Assembly: GCA_963805305.1 (NCBI GenBank)
Contig: CAWDTM010000002.1
Location: 558,001 to 622,000, forward strand
Direction of reading: 5' to 3'
DNA: 64,000 nucleotides
Origin: CAVXEH01 sp963805305
GTDB lineage: Bacteria > Chloroflexota > Limnocylindria > QHBO01
In this document: piece after piece, positions 51,442-60,280 of the stretch
How positions within the stretch are numbered: the stretch's first letter is position 1
Layout: every line of letters begins with the position of its first letter
The notes under the pieces: generated by a model
The model's database searches: none
Told to the model about the DNA's origin: nothing
Seen by the model: the letters and a program-made list of their open reading frames with translations, nothing else
Position numbers and translations under genes: made by a program

Positions 51442-54174
51442 ATGCGCTACCGGCTTCTGGGCGTCCTTCAGGTCGAGGCCGATGACGGCTCGCCGCTGCC
51501 AATCGCAGCACCGCGCCGGCGCGCCGTCCTGGCGTACCTCCTGCTCCACGCCGGCAGGGTGGTTGGCGCAGACGAGCTGATCGAGGCCCTCTGGGGCGAG
51601 AATCCACCCCCCGCCGCCCTCGAGTCGCTGCAGGCGCACGTCTCCAGGCTGCGCCGCGAGCTCCCGGCCGGCACGATCCGCACCCGTGCTCCGGGCTATG
51701 AGCTCGCCGCGGGCGACGGGGACGTGGACGTGGCGGTGGCGGAGAGCCTCATCGCGCGCGGTCGGCGGGCCGCACGGGCCGGACGCGTCACGCCCGCGCG
51801 CGAGGACCTGGCTGCCGCACTGGCGCTGTGGCGCGGCCCGGCCCTGGACGGGCTGGGCGGCGAGCCCTTTGCCGCGGCGCACGCCCATCGGCTCGACGAG
51901 CTCCGCCTCACGGTCCTGGAGGAGCGAGTTGACCTGGACCTGCGCCTGGGGCGGCATCGCGAGGTCGCGGACGAGCTGGAGACGCTGGTGGCCCAACACC
52001 CGCTGCGCGAGGGCTTCTGGCGGCAGCGCATCCTGGCCCTCTACCAGGACGGACGCCAGGCCGATGCCCTGACCGCCTATCGCCGGGTGCGGCGCATCCT
52101 GCGCGAGGAGCTGGGCATCGACCCGTCGCCGCCGCTGCAGGCCCTCGAACGGCAGGTGCTCCAGCAGGACCCGGCGCTGGCGGCCCCCGCGTTCTTGTCC
52201 GAGGAGCCGGCCGTTCGGCTGCCACGCAGCCTGACGCGCCTCGTGGGCCGCGAGGCAGACCTCGGGGAGCTGGGCAGGCTGCTGCGTGCGCATCGGCTGG
52301 TCACCCTGCTGGGGCCCGGAGGGGTCGGCAAGACCCGCCTGGCGGTGGCAGCCGCGGAGCGGGCGGTCGCGGACCACCCGGATGGGACCCGGTTCGTGGA
52401 CCTCTCGCCGGTCCGCGAGGACGCGCTCCTCCTGGCCACCATCGGCCGCGAGACCGGCGGTGGCGACCGTCCGGCGCAGGTCATCGGCGAGCGTGAGATG
52501 CTCCTGGTGCTGGACAACTTCGAGCAGATCGTCGATGCCGCTCCGGCCGTCAGCGACCTGCTGCGCCGTTGCCCGCGGCTGCACGTCGTGGTCACCAGCC
52601 GGATCCCGCTGCGCGTCGAGGGGGAGCAGCTCTTCGACGTCGAGCCGCTGGGTCCCGGCGATGCGGCCACCCTGTTCGCGGAGCGCGCGCGCCAGGCGCT
52701 GCGGCGCTGGGAGCCGGATGCCGCGGTGGGAGACGTCGTGCGACGCCTCGACTACCTGCCCCTGGCCATCGAGATCGCAGCGGCCCAGGTCAGGGGCCTC
52801 ACCTCGCGTGACCTGCTGGCGCAGATGACCGGCGCCGGGGTCCAGCGCAGGGCGGGACGACGTGACTCCCCCGCGCGCCAGCGGACGCTCCATGACACCA
52901 TCGGGTGGAGCTACGCCCTCCTTGGCGAGCCGGACCGCACCGCGTTCCGTGGGCTGTCAGCATTTGCCGGACGGTTCGATGCCCATGCCGCGCAGACGGT
53001 GGCGAAAGCCGATGGCGACCAGCTCCGGCGGCTGGTGGAGACCAGCCTGCTGGGCACGAGCGAGGATCGGTTCGTCATGCTGGAGACGATCCGGGAGTTC
53101 GCGGCCGAGGAAGCCCAGGCGTGCGGCGAGACGCCGGGCCTCCGCGCCCGTCACCTGGCCCATTACGTGGACGTGATGGACAGCATCGCTCGGGATCAGC
53201 CGCACCCGCACTGGCCCGGGTGGCTGGCGGCCTGCAACCGGGAGCGTGACAACCTCCATCGTGCCCACGACCACGCCGTGGCCACCCGGGACCTGCCGGC
53301 CCTCAAGACCCTCGTTCGCGGGGTGGGCGTCTATTGGCTGATGGTGGGCGCGCTCGACGTGGGTGAGAGGTGGGCGCAGACCCTGGTGGACCTCCTTCCG
53401 CCGGACGACGTTCAGGAGCGCGGCAAGAGCCTTCTGCTCCTGGCGGAGTACCCGCGCTATTCGGGAGACCATGCCCGGGCCATTGCCCTCCGGCGGGAGG
53501 CGGTGGCGCTCGCGCGCCAGGCGGGGGACGCGAATCGCCTGGCGACGCTCCTGGACGACATGTCCTTCTCGCTTGGGGCGGTTGGCGCCGTCGACGAGGC
53601 GCAGGCAGCGGCGAGCGAGGCGCTGGGCATCCGGATGCGGGCTCCGGACGATGCCCATGGGCTGGCCCATTCGCTGTCCGCTCTCTCGGACGTGGCGCTC
53701 CGCGGCGGCGACGCCCCGTCGGCCCTGGAGCTCGTCGCGCGGACGCGCGCCGTCGAGGAGAGCATGCCGGTCCTGCCGGTGGGCTGGTCGGTCGAGACGG
53801 ACGAGCTCGAGGCCCGCGCGCTGCTGCTCGCCGGGCGTCGCGACGACGCGGAGGAGCGCTACCGTGGCGTCCTGCGCAATGCGGTCGCCATCGAGATGCG
53901 GATCACGCTTCTCAACGGCCTGGTGGGGCTGGCGTCCTCGATCGCAGGGACGGAGCCGAGGGCGGCGGCGCGCCTGCTGGGCATGGCGGATCGGCTGCAT
54001 GCCGAGACGCGCATCGGCTACTGGGATCCGGCGGAGCCGGATGCCATCGCGGCGCGTGCCGAGGCTGCGGTGGCGGCAGCGGGCGGTGAGAGCGGCGCCC
54101 TCGCCGATGCCCGCCGCGCAGGGCGGGGGCTGGATCTCGACGCGATCCGCGCGGAGATGTCGGCTCTCGAGTAG
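51442..54174 (+). CDS. SARP/AfsR-type regulator (wHTH-BTAD-NB-ARC ATPase-TPR)
   Basis: 910 residues. The N-terminal OmpR-like winged helix is RRRAVLAYLLLHAGRVVGADELIEALWG (about 25-95). A bacterial transcriptional activation domain (BTAD) follows to about 245 and ends EELGIDPSPPLQALERQVL. The ATPase has Walker A LGPGGVGKTRLA, Walker B LLVLDNFEQI, and a GLPLA-like motif as YLPLAIEIAAA. The C-terminal 400 residues are TPR helices. Streptomyces AfsR has the same architecture and responds to signals by ATP-dependent promoter activation. GGGAGGGAG precedes ATG 51442. Confidence 0.92.
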   Translation: MRYRLLGVLQVEADDGSPLPIAAPRRRAVLAYLLLHAGRVVGADELIEALWGENPPPAALESLQAHVSRLRRELPAGTIRTRAPGYELAAGDGDVDVAVAESLIARGRRAARAGRVTPAREDLAAALALWRGPALDGLGGEPFAAAHAHRLDELRLTVLEERVDLDLRLGRHREVADELETLVAQHPLREGFWRQRILALYQDGRQADALTAYRRVRRILREELGIDPSPPLQALERQVLQQDPALAAPAFLSEEPAVRLPRSLTRLVGREADLGELGRLLRAHRLVTLLGPGGVGKTRLAVAAAERAVADHPDGTRFVDLSPVREDALLLATIGRETGGGDRPAQVIGEREMLLVLDNFEQIVDAAPAVSDLLRRCPRLHVVVTSRIPLRVEGEQLFDVEPLGPGDAATLFAERARQALRRWEPDAAVGDVVRRLDYLPLAIEIAAAQVRGLTSRDLLAQMTGAGVQRRAGRRDSPARQRTLHDTIGWSYALLGEPDRTAFRGLSAFAGRFDAHAAQTVAKADGDQLRRLVETSLLGTSEDRFVMLETIREFAAEEAQACGETPGLRARHLAHYVDVMDSIARDQPHPHWPGWLAACNRERDNLHRAHDHAVATRDLPALKTLVRGVGVYWLMVGALDVGERWAQTLVDLLPPDDVQERGKSLLLLAEYPRYSGDHARAIALRREAVALARQAGDANRLATLLDDMSFSLGAVGAVDEAQAAASEALGIRMRAPDDAHGLAHSLSALSDVALRGGDAPSALELVARTRAVEESMPVLPVGWSVETDELEARALLLAGRRDDAEERYRGVLRNAVAIEMRITLLNGLVGLASSIAGTEPRAAARLLGMADRLHAETRIGYWDPAEPDAIAARAEAAVAAAGGESGALADARRAGRGLDLDAIRAEMSALE

Positions 54175-54299
54175 TGCCCGGCTGGCGGCAGCGCGGGTTG
54201 CTGCTCCACGCATCATTGCGACCATGGGAGCACCCGTCGATGGTCGATTGGCTGCCATGGCTGCCCACCCGACCACGGGAAGCCCGCCATCGGTCCCTG

Positions 54300-54317
54300 G
54301 ATGGTTGGAACGCTGCT
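54300..54317 (+). repeat. 18-bp intergenic repeat, copy A
   Basis: GATGGTTGGAACGCTGCT, matching GATGGTYRKAACGCTGCT, also present at 55141-55158 and 63007-63024 in the same orientation. Copies A and B flank the frameshifted XRE gene as direct repeats about 840 bp apart. A 3' GGTAAC follows here. Confidence 0.5.
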
Positions 54318-54338
54318 ATCGGTAACACCGGCCACGAG

Positions 54339-54993
54339 CTACACGAAGATGACTCCGTTGCCGGGCGGCGCGACTCCCTGGCGCAGGTCGCGCAGAACCC
54401 GACGCGGGGAGGCGGGAAAGCCAGGTCCAAGCGTGGGCTGAGCGGCGGCGACCGCCGCGCGGTTGTGGCGGGTGTCGGCCAGGACCAGGATCGACCCGGG
54501 TCATGCCGGCCTCCTCCTGCTTGCGGAGCGCGGTGCGCGCCTGGGCCTGGGCATCCGTGAGACGCGTGATGACCTCCAGGCCGACGCTAACGGCCCCGCG
54601 TCGGATGACCGCGTCGACAGACCGATGGTCGCGAGGATCTCGCGTCACGCGCTCCTCCGTGGCCCACGACCACGCCTCACCAATGCGGAGCCGCGCCCGT
54701 CGCAGGTAGCGGAGCTGACCTGCGTCGCGGAGGGCGGGGCCTGCCGGAAATGCCCGGACCGAGACGTCGAGCCCGACGGCCGCGCCCCAGGCGGCCAGGG
54801 TCGCGGGGTCGGGCGCGCCCCGATCACGCTCCCACTGGGCCAGCAGCGATCGAGAGATCCCAAGGCCATGCGCCACGGCCGCCTGGCTCAGCCCGATGGC
54901 CAGCCGTGCGTCCCGGAGCTCGCGCAGCAGCTCCCGCCAGTGCTGCGTTCCGCGCCGACGGGCTTCGTCAAGGAGATTGCGTCGAACAGGCAC
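54339..54993 (-). pseudogene. XRE-type HTH protein (copy 2), frameshifted near its end
   Basis: The first 165 codons (GTG 54993) parallel the intact gene at 45069: HTH LRDARLAIGLSQAAVAHGLGISRSLLAQWERD, FPAGPALRDAGQL, then LEVITRLTDAQAQART. Around 54489-54500 the frame slips by +1. As written it continues to a random Arg/Pro-rich tail and stops at 54316. In the other frame it reads ILVLADTRHNRAAV ... GNGVIFV and stops at TAG 54339, aligning with copy 1. It is either a degraded gene or a one-base sequencing error. CATGCT ends 6 nt before the GTG. Confidence 0.7.
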
Positions 54994-55036
54994 GCTCGCA
55001 GCATGCCCGGCCGGGCTGATCCGCCCGTTACCAGCC

Positions 55037-55071
55037 GATTGATGCTCGACGCATCGTCAGGACCATCAATC
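55037..55071. promoter_or_regulatory. Inverted repeat upstream of the frameshifted XRE gene
   Basis: GATTGATG (55037-55044) and CATCAATC (55064-55071) are exact inverted 8-mers with a 19-bp centre, 44 bp upstream of the GTG. The arms are about two and a half helical turns apart and could bind a dimeric XRE protein. GGTAACGGGC (minus strand, about 55022-55032) is adjacent; a looser version lies upstream of XRE copy 1. Confidence 0.4.
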
Positions 55072-55140
55072 CTGGCCTCGATTGTCACGGCGATGCCCTG
55101 AGCAGCACCACGGCCATGGGACGGTCGACATCGGCCTTCG

Positions 55141-55158
55141 GATGGTCATAACGCTGCT
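55141..55158 (+). repeat. 18-bp intergenic repeat, copy B
   Basis: GATGGTCATAACGCTGCT, 16 of 18 identical to copy C at 63007 apart from one or two bases. It sits between the XRE pseudogene and the convergent RibD-like gene's stop at 55199. GAGCAGCACCACGGCCATGG precedes it; a related GAGCAGCA also precedes copy C. Confidence 0.5.
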
Positions 55159-55198
55159 GTGCGCGGCAGGCGACGACTGCCGTCGGCGCCTCGGGTCG

Positions 55199-55780
55199 TC
55201 AGATCGGCTCGTAGGTGGCGATCACGACCCCGGTGCTGGTGGCCACCGAGCTCACGAGGCGCATGCGCGCAAGCTCGCCGTCATCAGCGAAGAGGCGCTG
55301 GCCACTCCCAAGGACCAGGGGATGGATGAAGACCATCCAGCGGTCGACGAGGCCGGCAGCGGCCAACGACCGCACCAGCTCGCCGCTCCCCAGGACGACG
55401 ATGTCCTTGCCGGGCTCCCGGCGCAGCCGGGCCACGTCATCGGCGCCGTCGGAAAGCAGAACGGAGTTCTGCCAGACGAGCGGCTCGCGCAGCGTCCGCG
55501 AGGCGACGTACTTGGTGGCGTTGTCCAGGACCGGGCTGAACTGGTTGTCCGTTCGCCCGTGCCAGACCTGGTAGAAGTCCTCGTAGGTGCGCCGGCCCAG
55601 CAGGATCGCGCCGGTCGTCGCCATGGACTCGGCCACTGCCTTGCCCAGCTCGACGGAGTCGGAGTACCCGACCGCCCAACCGCCGTGCGCGAACCCGTTG
55701 CGCGTGTCCTCGTCCGGTCGCGCAGGCGACTGCATCACCCCGTCGAGGGTGATGGACTCGAACGCCACGATCTGCGCCAT
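55199..55780 (-). CDS. RibD C-terminal/dihydrofolate reductase-like protein (paralogue 2)
   Basis: 193 residues. VAFESITLDGVMQSPARPDEDT and AILLGRRTYEDFYQVW are the family N-terminal signatures. GKDIVVLGSGELVRSLAAAGLVDRWMVFIHPLVLGSGQRLF gives the NADPH-site glycine region. The physiological substrate is unknown. AAAGGAGG lies 6 nt before ATG 55780, a near-perfect ribosome site, with TATCGT further upstream as -10. Confidence 0.88.
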   Translation of the reverse strand: MAQIVAFESITLDGVMQSPARPDEDTRNGFAHGGWAVGYSDSVELGKAVAESMATTGAILLGRRTYEDFYQVWHGRTDNQFSPVLDNATKYVASRTLREPLVWQNSVLLSDGADDVARLRREPGKDIVVLGSGELVRSLAAAGLVDRWMVFIHPLVLGSGQRLFADDGELARMRLVSSVATSTGVVIATYEPI

Positions 55781-56024
55781 GGGTGCCTCCTTTCGTTGTC
55801 AGCAGCACGATAGGCCGCTCGGAGGACGGGCGCAGCACGCGCGCGCGTGGTCATGGGAGTACCACAGCGACGGACGGCGAGGGCGGTGCGCCCATCCATG
55901 CTGCGTTGCTCGGCCGATTGGGCAGCCAGGCCCACCATCCCGACCGCCCAGGCTCGGCCTCACCCCGCTCGGCGGTCATACCGGTACTCCAGCCAGTGGC
56001 GCCGAGGGTGAACCCTCGCGAGAG

Positions 56025-57131
56025 CTACGCGCCGGGGAACCGGGCGGCGTCCAGCTCCGGCGGGATGAACGGATCGCGGCCCAGGATGAGGTCGGTCACC
56101 AGCCAGGCCGATGCCGGCCCCGTCGAGATCCCCCACGGGCCATGCCCCGCGCACACGAACAGGCCGGCGACGCCCGGTATGGCACCGATGAGCGGACGGC
56201 CGTCGACGCTCATGGGGCGCGCGCAGGCACGGACGCCGCGGATGGGCGCCTCCTCGACGCCGGGCACGAAGCGGGAAGCGCGCAGCAGGATGCGCTCCAC
56301 CCAGGCCTCCGGGACCGGTTCGTCGGCGAGGAACGTGGCGCCCACCGCGCTCGTCTCGGGGAACGGCACGAGGCTGAAGTCCTGCTCCGGGCCTGCCTCC
56401 TCGCCGGCGAGCATGGAGCCGATGCCCGCCTCTTCCATGATGTGCCGCGGCGGATTCGCCAGGTCCGCCTCCACGATCACCCCCCAGCGCGGCGCGATGG
56501 GCACGCCCCGCCCCAGCGGCTCCAACAGCTCGGAGGTCCAGGGGCCGGCCGCGATGAGCACCGCATCGGCCGGGATGACTCGACCGCCCACCGTCACGCC
56601 AACCACCGCGCCGCCCGCAACGGCCAGCGTGGCCGCCCGCCCCTGCCGGATGACCGCCCCGAGCCCCTCGGCCCGGGTGGCGTATGCGTACGTGGAGGCG
56701 CCGGGAGCAACCGGGTAGCCGATATCGGCGCGGCAGGCCCACAGGCCCTCGCCCAGGGCTGGCTCCAGGCGCCGGAGGTCGCCGCCGCCCAGGACATCGG
56801 TGCGGACGTGGTCGAAGGCGGTCGTGATCTCCGCGGCCTCGGCACGGACGACGTCCTCGTCCGGGGAGAGGAAGAGCATCCCGGCGGGCTCATCGGGCAG
56901 ATGGAAGCCCGAATCGGGTGCCGACAGGTCCCGGTACAGCGCCAGGGTGTCGTGGTACAGCGGGTCCAGCACCGGATCGAACGGGTGCTGGACGATGCCC
57001 TGGTTGGCGCCCGAGGCGCCCGAGGCGAGACCCTCGCGCTCCACCAGGGTCACGCGCACGCCGGCGTCGGCCAGGAAGGCGGCGGCCGAGGTGCCCACGA
57101 TGCCGCCGCCAATGATCACCACTTCCGTCAT
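56025..57131 (-). CDS. FAD-dependent amine/amino-acid oxidoreductase (DAO family)
   Basis: 368 residues. The N-terminal Rossmann motif is VVIIGGGIVGTSAAAFLADAGVRVTLVER, followed by ASGASGANQGIVQHP, where the FAD pyrophosphate binds. The C-terminal FAD motif is GLFVCAGHGPWGISTGPASAWLVTDLILG. It belongs to the glycine/sarcosine/D-amino-acid oxidase family and probably oxidises a secondary or primary amine. TACGCT (complement of 57139-57144) ends 7 nt before ATG 57131, giving a leaderless message. Confidence 0.88.
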   Translation of the reverse strand: MTEVVIIGGGIVGTSAAAFLADAGVRVTLVEREGLASGASGANQGIVQHPFDPVLDPLYHDTLALYRDLSAPDSGFHLPDEPAGMLFLSPDEDVVRAEAAEITTAFDHVRTDVLGGGDLRRLEPALGEGLWACRADIGYPVAPGASTYAYATRAEGLGAVIRQGRAATLAVAGGAVVGVTVGGRVIPADAVLIAAGPWTSELLEPLGRGVPIAPRWGVIVEADLANPPRHIMEEAGIGSMLAGEEAGPEQDFSLVPFPETSAVGATFLADEPVPEAWVERILLRASRFVPGVEEAPIRGVRACARPMSVDGRPLIGAIPGVAGLFVCAGHGPWGISTGPASAWLVTDLILGRDPFIPPELDAARFPGA

Positions 57132-57169
57132 GCGCGAAAGCGTACTCGCCGCGGTGGTCCCCCGGCCCG

Positions 57170-57949
57170 TCAGCCGCCGATGGCGAAGGTCGCAGTGACA
57201 TCCACCTCGAGGTCCGTGGTGCCCACCTGGATGGGCGTCCTCGCAGCCGGCGCGGCGAGGTCGCCGGCCACGTACGGCACCGGCGCGGGCGCAGACACCT
57301 CGGTGATGGCCATGACCCCGCCCAGCGAGACACCGGCAGCACGGGCCAGGGCGTCTGCGCGCTTCTTCGCATCGGCCATGGCAGCGGAGCGTGCCTGGGC
57401 GGTGGCCGCCGTGGGATCCGAGACGGAGAAGCTGATCCCGTTGACCTGGGTTGCGCCAGCGCCCACCGCCGCGTCGATCACGGGGCCGGTGCTCTCGATC
57501 TTCCGCACCGTGATGGACAGGCTCTGGTTGGCCTGGTAGCCGGTGACGCTGGGCGGGGCGCTTCCGTTGGGCGAGTAGGCGTACTGGGGCTGGAGCGAGA
57601 CCCACTGCGAGGTCATGTCGGTCTCGGCGACGCCCGCCTTCTTCACGGCGGCGATGATCCTGGTCATGGCGGTACTGGCTGCGGACTGTGCCCCGGCGGC
57701 CGTGGATGCCTGGGACTGGATGCCGACCGACACCGTGGCCAGGTCCGGCGTGAGCGTGATCTTGCCCACGCCCTGCACGGTGATCCCGGTCGTGGGCGCG
57801 CCGCTGGCGGTGGTCACGGGGAGGGTTGTGGTGGTCGCGCGCGCGACGGATTGCCACGCGCTCAGGTTGAGCGCCAGGAGCGCGAGGGCCGCGAGACCAA
57901 TGGCGGCCACGAGCACGGAACGGGCAAACATGGAGCGGGGGAGCGACAT
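57170..57949 (-). CDS. SIMPL (DUF541) secreted/membrane-anchored protein
   Basis: 259 residues. The N-terminal signal or anchor is SVLVAAIGLAALALLALNLSAW. The mature part begins TGITVQGVGKITLTPDLATVSVGIQ, the SIMPL/DUF541 signature, and continues with the alternating helix and strand typical of this oligomeric extracytoplasmic family (E. coli YggE is a member linked to oxidative stress). GAGGTG precedes ATG 57949. It ends 38 bp before the amine oxidase start and may be co-transcribed with it, although that gene has its own -10. Confidence 0.87.
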   Translation of the reverse strand: MSLPRSMFARSVLVAAIGLAALALLALNLSAWQSVARATTTTLPVTTASGAPTTGITVQGVGKITLTPDLATVSVGIQSQASTAAGAQSAASTAMTRIIAAVKKAGVAETDMTSQWVSLQPQYAYSPNGSAPPSVTGYQANQSLSITVRKIESTGPVIDAAVGAGATQVNGISFSVSDPTAATAQARSAAMADAKKRADALARAAGVSLGGVMAITEVSAPAPVPYVAGDLAAPAARTPIQVGTTDLEVDVTATFAIGG

Positions 57950-58060
57950 TCAGGCACCTCGGGGTGGATCGTCTGGTGGAGGCGGGTTCACCTCCCAGAC
58001 GGCAACGGCGCCCGGCTGGTTCCCACAGGTATGGCGCTCTGGCTCGCGGTGCGGGGCGTT

Positions 58061-58076
58061 GGTCACGGGATTACCC
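58061..58076. repeat. Dyad repeat, copy 1
   Basis: GGTCAC-GGG-ATTACCC followed by CGACCGGCG-type sequence. It fits GGTnAY-N3-ATYACC shared by five intergenic sites (58061, 58196, 60903, 61988, 62060). This copy lies upstream of the SIMPL gene. Confidence 0.45.
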
Positions 58077-58195
58077 GTACGACCGGCGAGTGCGAGGCCG
58101 CGCCCGCGGCGCCCCCTCGGGCGGCCGTTTGGGTGATCAATCCGAGGAGCCGCCGGCGGCAACCACGCCTTCCCGGTGCGTTCGCCGGTCGGAAG

Positions 58196-58210
58196 GGTAA
58201 TGGGATTACC
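58196..58210. repeat. Dyad repeat, copy 2 (perfect)
   Basis: GGTAAT-GGG-ATTACC, a perfect 6-bp dyad with a 3-bp centre, followed by ACTCGTCGGAGCGG. It lies 17 bp downstream of the DinB stop, about 135 bp from copy 1. Confidence 0.5.
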
Positions 58211-58227
58211 ACTCGTCGGAGCGGCGG

Positions 58228-58725
58228 TCAGGCTTCGGGTTCCGTCTCGCGTTGGGTTGCGGCCAGCTCCTCGGCGTACTCGATGAGGTCCAGGTCACCG
58301 GGGGAGCGGCCCTCCGCGGTGAGCAGCGCGGCGGCCTCCGAGCGGTGCTGGGTCCCGTGGTTCACGACGTGGACGAGCATCTGCCAGACCGGGACGCCTT
58401 CGTGGACATAGTTGACAAAGCTGTCCGTGAGGGTTGGCAGCCAGGCGTCGAAGGCCTCCCATTCCGCGTCGTACATGGCGATCAGCTCCTCGGGCGTCGG
58501 GAGCGGTTCGCGCTCGGGGCGCGGCGTTTCCCCGTCCTCCATGAACCCGTGGCGCCATCGCTGCATGGCACCCAGCTGGTGGACCAGGATCCCGCCCAGG
58601 CCGCGTTCGTCAACCACGTCGGTCCGTGACCAGACCTCGGGGTCCAGTCCCGGGAGCTGTGCCAGCACGCGGCGCGTCGCCCAGCGGTCGTAGGCGTAGA
58701 GGGTGCGGATTTCATCGGTCTGCAT
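58228..58725 (-). CDS. DinB-superfamily protein
   Basis: 165 residues. A four-helix bundle of DinB/YfiT type begins LYAYDRWATRRVLAQLPGL. Metal-binding histidines lie in VHQLGAMQRWRHGF and in the C-terminal LVHVVNHGTQHRSEAAALL, the most conserved part of the family. Members include thiol-dependent S-transferases (mycothiol, bacillithiol) and metalloenzymes; this one is unassigned. TACGCT (complement of 58733-58738) ends 7 nt before ATG 58725, giving a leaderless message. Confidence 0.87.
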   Translation of the reverse strand: MQTDEIRTLYAYDRWATRRVLAQLPGLDPEVWSRTDVVDERGLGGILVHQLGAMQRWRHGFMEDGETPRPEREPLPTPEELIAMYDAEWEAFDAWLPTLTDSFVNYVHEGVPVWQMLVHVVNHGTQHRSEAAALLTAEGRSPGDLDLIEYAEELAATQRETEPEA

Positions 58726-58940
58726 GACGCGCAGCGTAGCAGTCGAAGGCGCCGATATCGGTCAGCAATGGGGCTGCTGGCATCGAGACCGCTCGGGCGG
58801 CGGTGCGGTCGTGCCTCGGCCGAGTGCCGGGGCTTGCACGCGAGACTACGATGACGGCTCCGGGCAGCGACATCAGTTGCCGGCAGACACGATCGTGTCG
58901 GCACAGCGCTCGGGGCAGATTGGAGGGAGGGACGAGGTCC

Positions 58941-59270
58941 ATGGTTCGCAGGGCGATCCTCATAGGCGTACTGGTCATTGCCACCATGCCCGCTGCGGCC
59001 AATGCGGCCGGCAAGCCCAGCAACGGGTGCCCGCCGGGGATGGACCTGGGCCGCATGACGTATGCACAATTCGTGGACCTGCCGCGCATCCAGGCCGGGA
59101 TCGAGGCTGGGGCATTCACGGCCGATGACGTCAATGCCGGAAGCGCGACCATTGACCAGAACGGCAACGGGTACGTCTGCGCTCAGCTCAGCAATGGCTT
59201 CCAGCAGAACGGACCCTACAGCCAGTACTACTACAACGAGACCGACGACAACTCATCCAAGCGTTCCTAG
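58941..59270 (+). CDS. Small secreted protein
   Basis: 109 residues. The signal peptide is AILIGVLVIATMPAAANA, cleaved before AGKPSNG. The mature part of about 85 residues has two cysteines (NGCPPGM, GYVCAQL), DLGRMTYAQFVDLPRIQAGI and a Tyr/Asn-rich end (QYYYNETDDN). IDQNGNGYVC resembles a short calcium-binding-like loop, but I do not assign a function. GGAGGGAGG is upstream of ATG 58941. Confidence 0.65.
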   Translation: MVRRAILIGVLVIATMPAAANAAGKPSNGCPPGMDLGRMTYAQFVDLPRIQAGIEAGAFTADDVNAGSATIDQNGNGYVCAQLSNGFQQNGPYSQYYYNETDDNSSKRS

Positions 59271-59323
59271 ACCCGTTCGGACGGACGCGGCGGCCACCCA
59301 CGGTGGCCACCGGGGTATCCCGG

Positions 59324-60211
59324 TCACGCCAGCGCGGCGGACAGGTCCAGGGTGGCCAGGCGCTCCGGGTCGCCCAGGATGTCGAGCTCGGCGATCCTGC
59401 CGTCGCGCAGGGTGAAGGCCAGCACGGCGAACGGGCGCCCGTCGCGGATGATGACCAGCCCCGGCGTCCCGTTGACCAGGGCGTGCCGGGCGAACCGGGC
59501 CTGGGCCTGGTAGACGAGGGCGCCCCGGGCCGCGCTTTCTGCGCCGCGGAGGACCTGCCGTCCCACGGGCGTCGCGCCGAAGTCGGCTCGCACCACGACC
59601 TCGGGGTCCAGGAGCTTGAGGAGCGCGGTGAAATCGCCCGCCTGCCCCGCCGCCAGGAACGCGTCGATGACGGCGCGCTGGCGCGCCGGGTCGGCATCGG
59701 CCTGGACGGTGCCGCCGCGGACCCGTCGGCGGGCGCGGCTGGCGAGCTGACGGGCTGCAGTGGGGGATCGGCCCACGATGGAACCCACCTCCGCGAACGG
59801 CACGCCGAAGACGTCGTGCAGCACGAACGCCACCCGCTCGGCCGGGGAGAGGCGGTCGAGCACCACGAGCATCGCCAGGCCCACCGCATCGGCCACCACC
59901 AGCTGCTCCGCCGGACCCGGCGCGTCGTCGCGCTCCACGATGGGGTCGGGGAGGCGCGCCTCGAGCGGCACCTCCGGGTGGGATCGGCGCGACCGAAGCA
60001 TGTTCAGGCAGATGCGGGCGACCACCGTGGTGAGGTAGCCGCGGAGGTTCTCCACGGAGCCGGTATCGGCACGGGAGACGCGCAGCCAGGCGTCCTGGAC
60101 CGCGTCATCGGCCTCCGAACGGGAGCCAAGCATGCGGTAGGCGACCGCGCGCAGCTGCGGCCGATGCTCCTCGAACCGCTCTGCCAACCAGCCTTCCTGG
60201 GTCTCGGTCAC
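59324..60211 (-). CDS. SigJ-type RNA polymerase sigma factor with SnoaL-like domain
   Basis: 295 residues. Region 2: FEEHRPQLRAVAYRMLGSRSEADDAVQDAWLRVSR. Region 4: LDRLSPAERVAFVLHDVFGVPFAEVGSIVGRSPTAARQLASRARRRVRG. The C-terminal domain (VIDAFLAAGQAGDFTALLKLLDPEVVVRADFG ... DGRIAELDILGDPERL) is the SnoaL/NTF2-like module of the SigJ family. GTG 60211 has GAGGGA upstream. The divergent nitroreductase gene is a natural target. Confidence 0.92.
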   Translation of the reverse strand: MTETQEGWLAERFEEHRPQLRAVAYRMLGSRSEADDAVQDAWLRVSRADTGSVENLRGYLTTVVARICLNMLRSRRSHPEVPLEARLPDPIVERDDAPGPAEQLVVADAVGLAMLVVLDRLSPAERVAFVLHDVFGVPFAEVGSIVGRSPTAARQLASRARRRVRGGTVQADADPARQRAVIDAFLAAGQAGDFTALLKLLDPEVVVRADFGATPVGRQVLRGAESAARGALVYQAQARFARHALVNGTPGLVIIRDGRPFAVLAFTLRDGRIAELDILGDPERLATLDLSAALA

Positions 60212-60280
60212 GTTTCCCTCGTTCGCGTGTCATACCAGTGACCCGATACCGGGCCCCAGTGTGACAAGGAGGTGCGGCCC

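Noticed and set aside
55960..57857. Very long minus-strand frame joining the SIMPL and FAD oxidase region
   Set aside because: The upstream part is a shadow of the SIMPL gene; the oxidase begins at its Rossmann motif at 57131 with its own -10.
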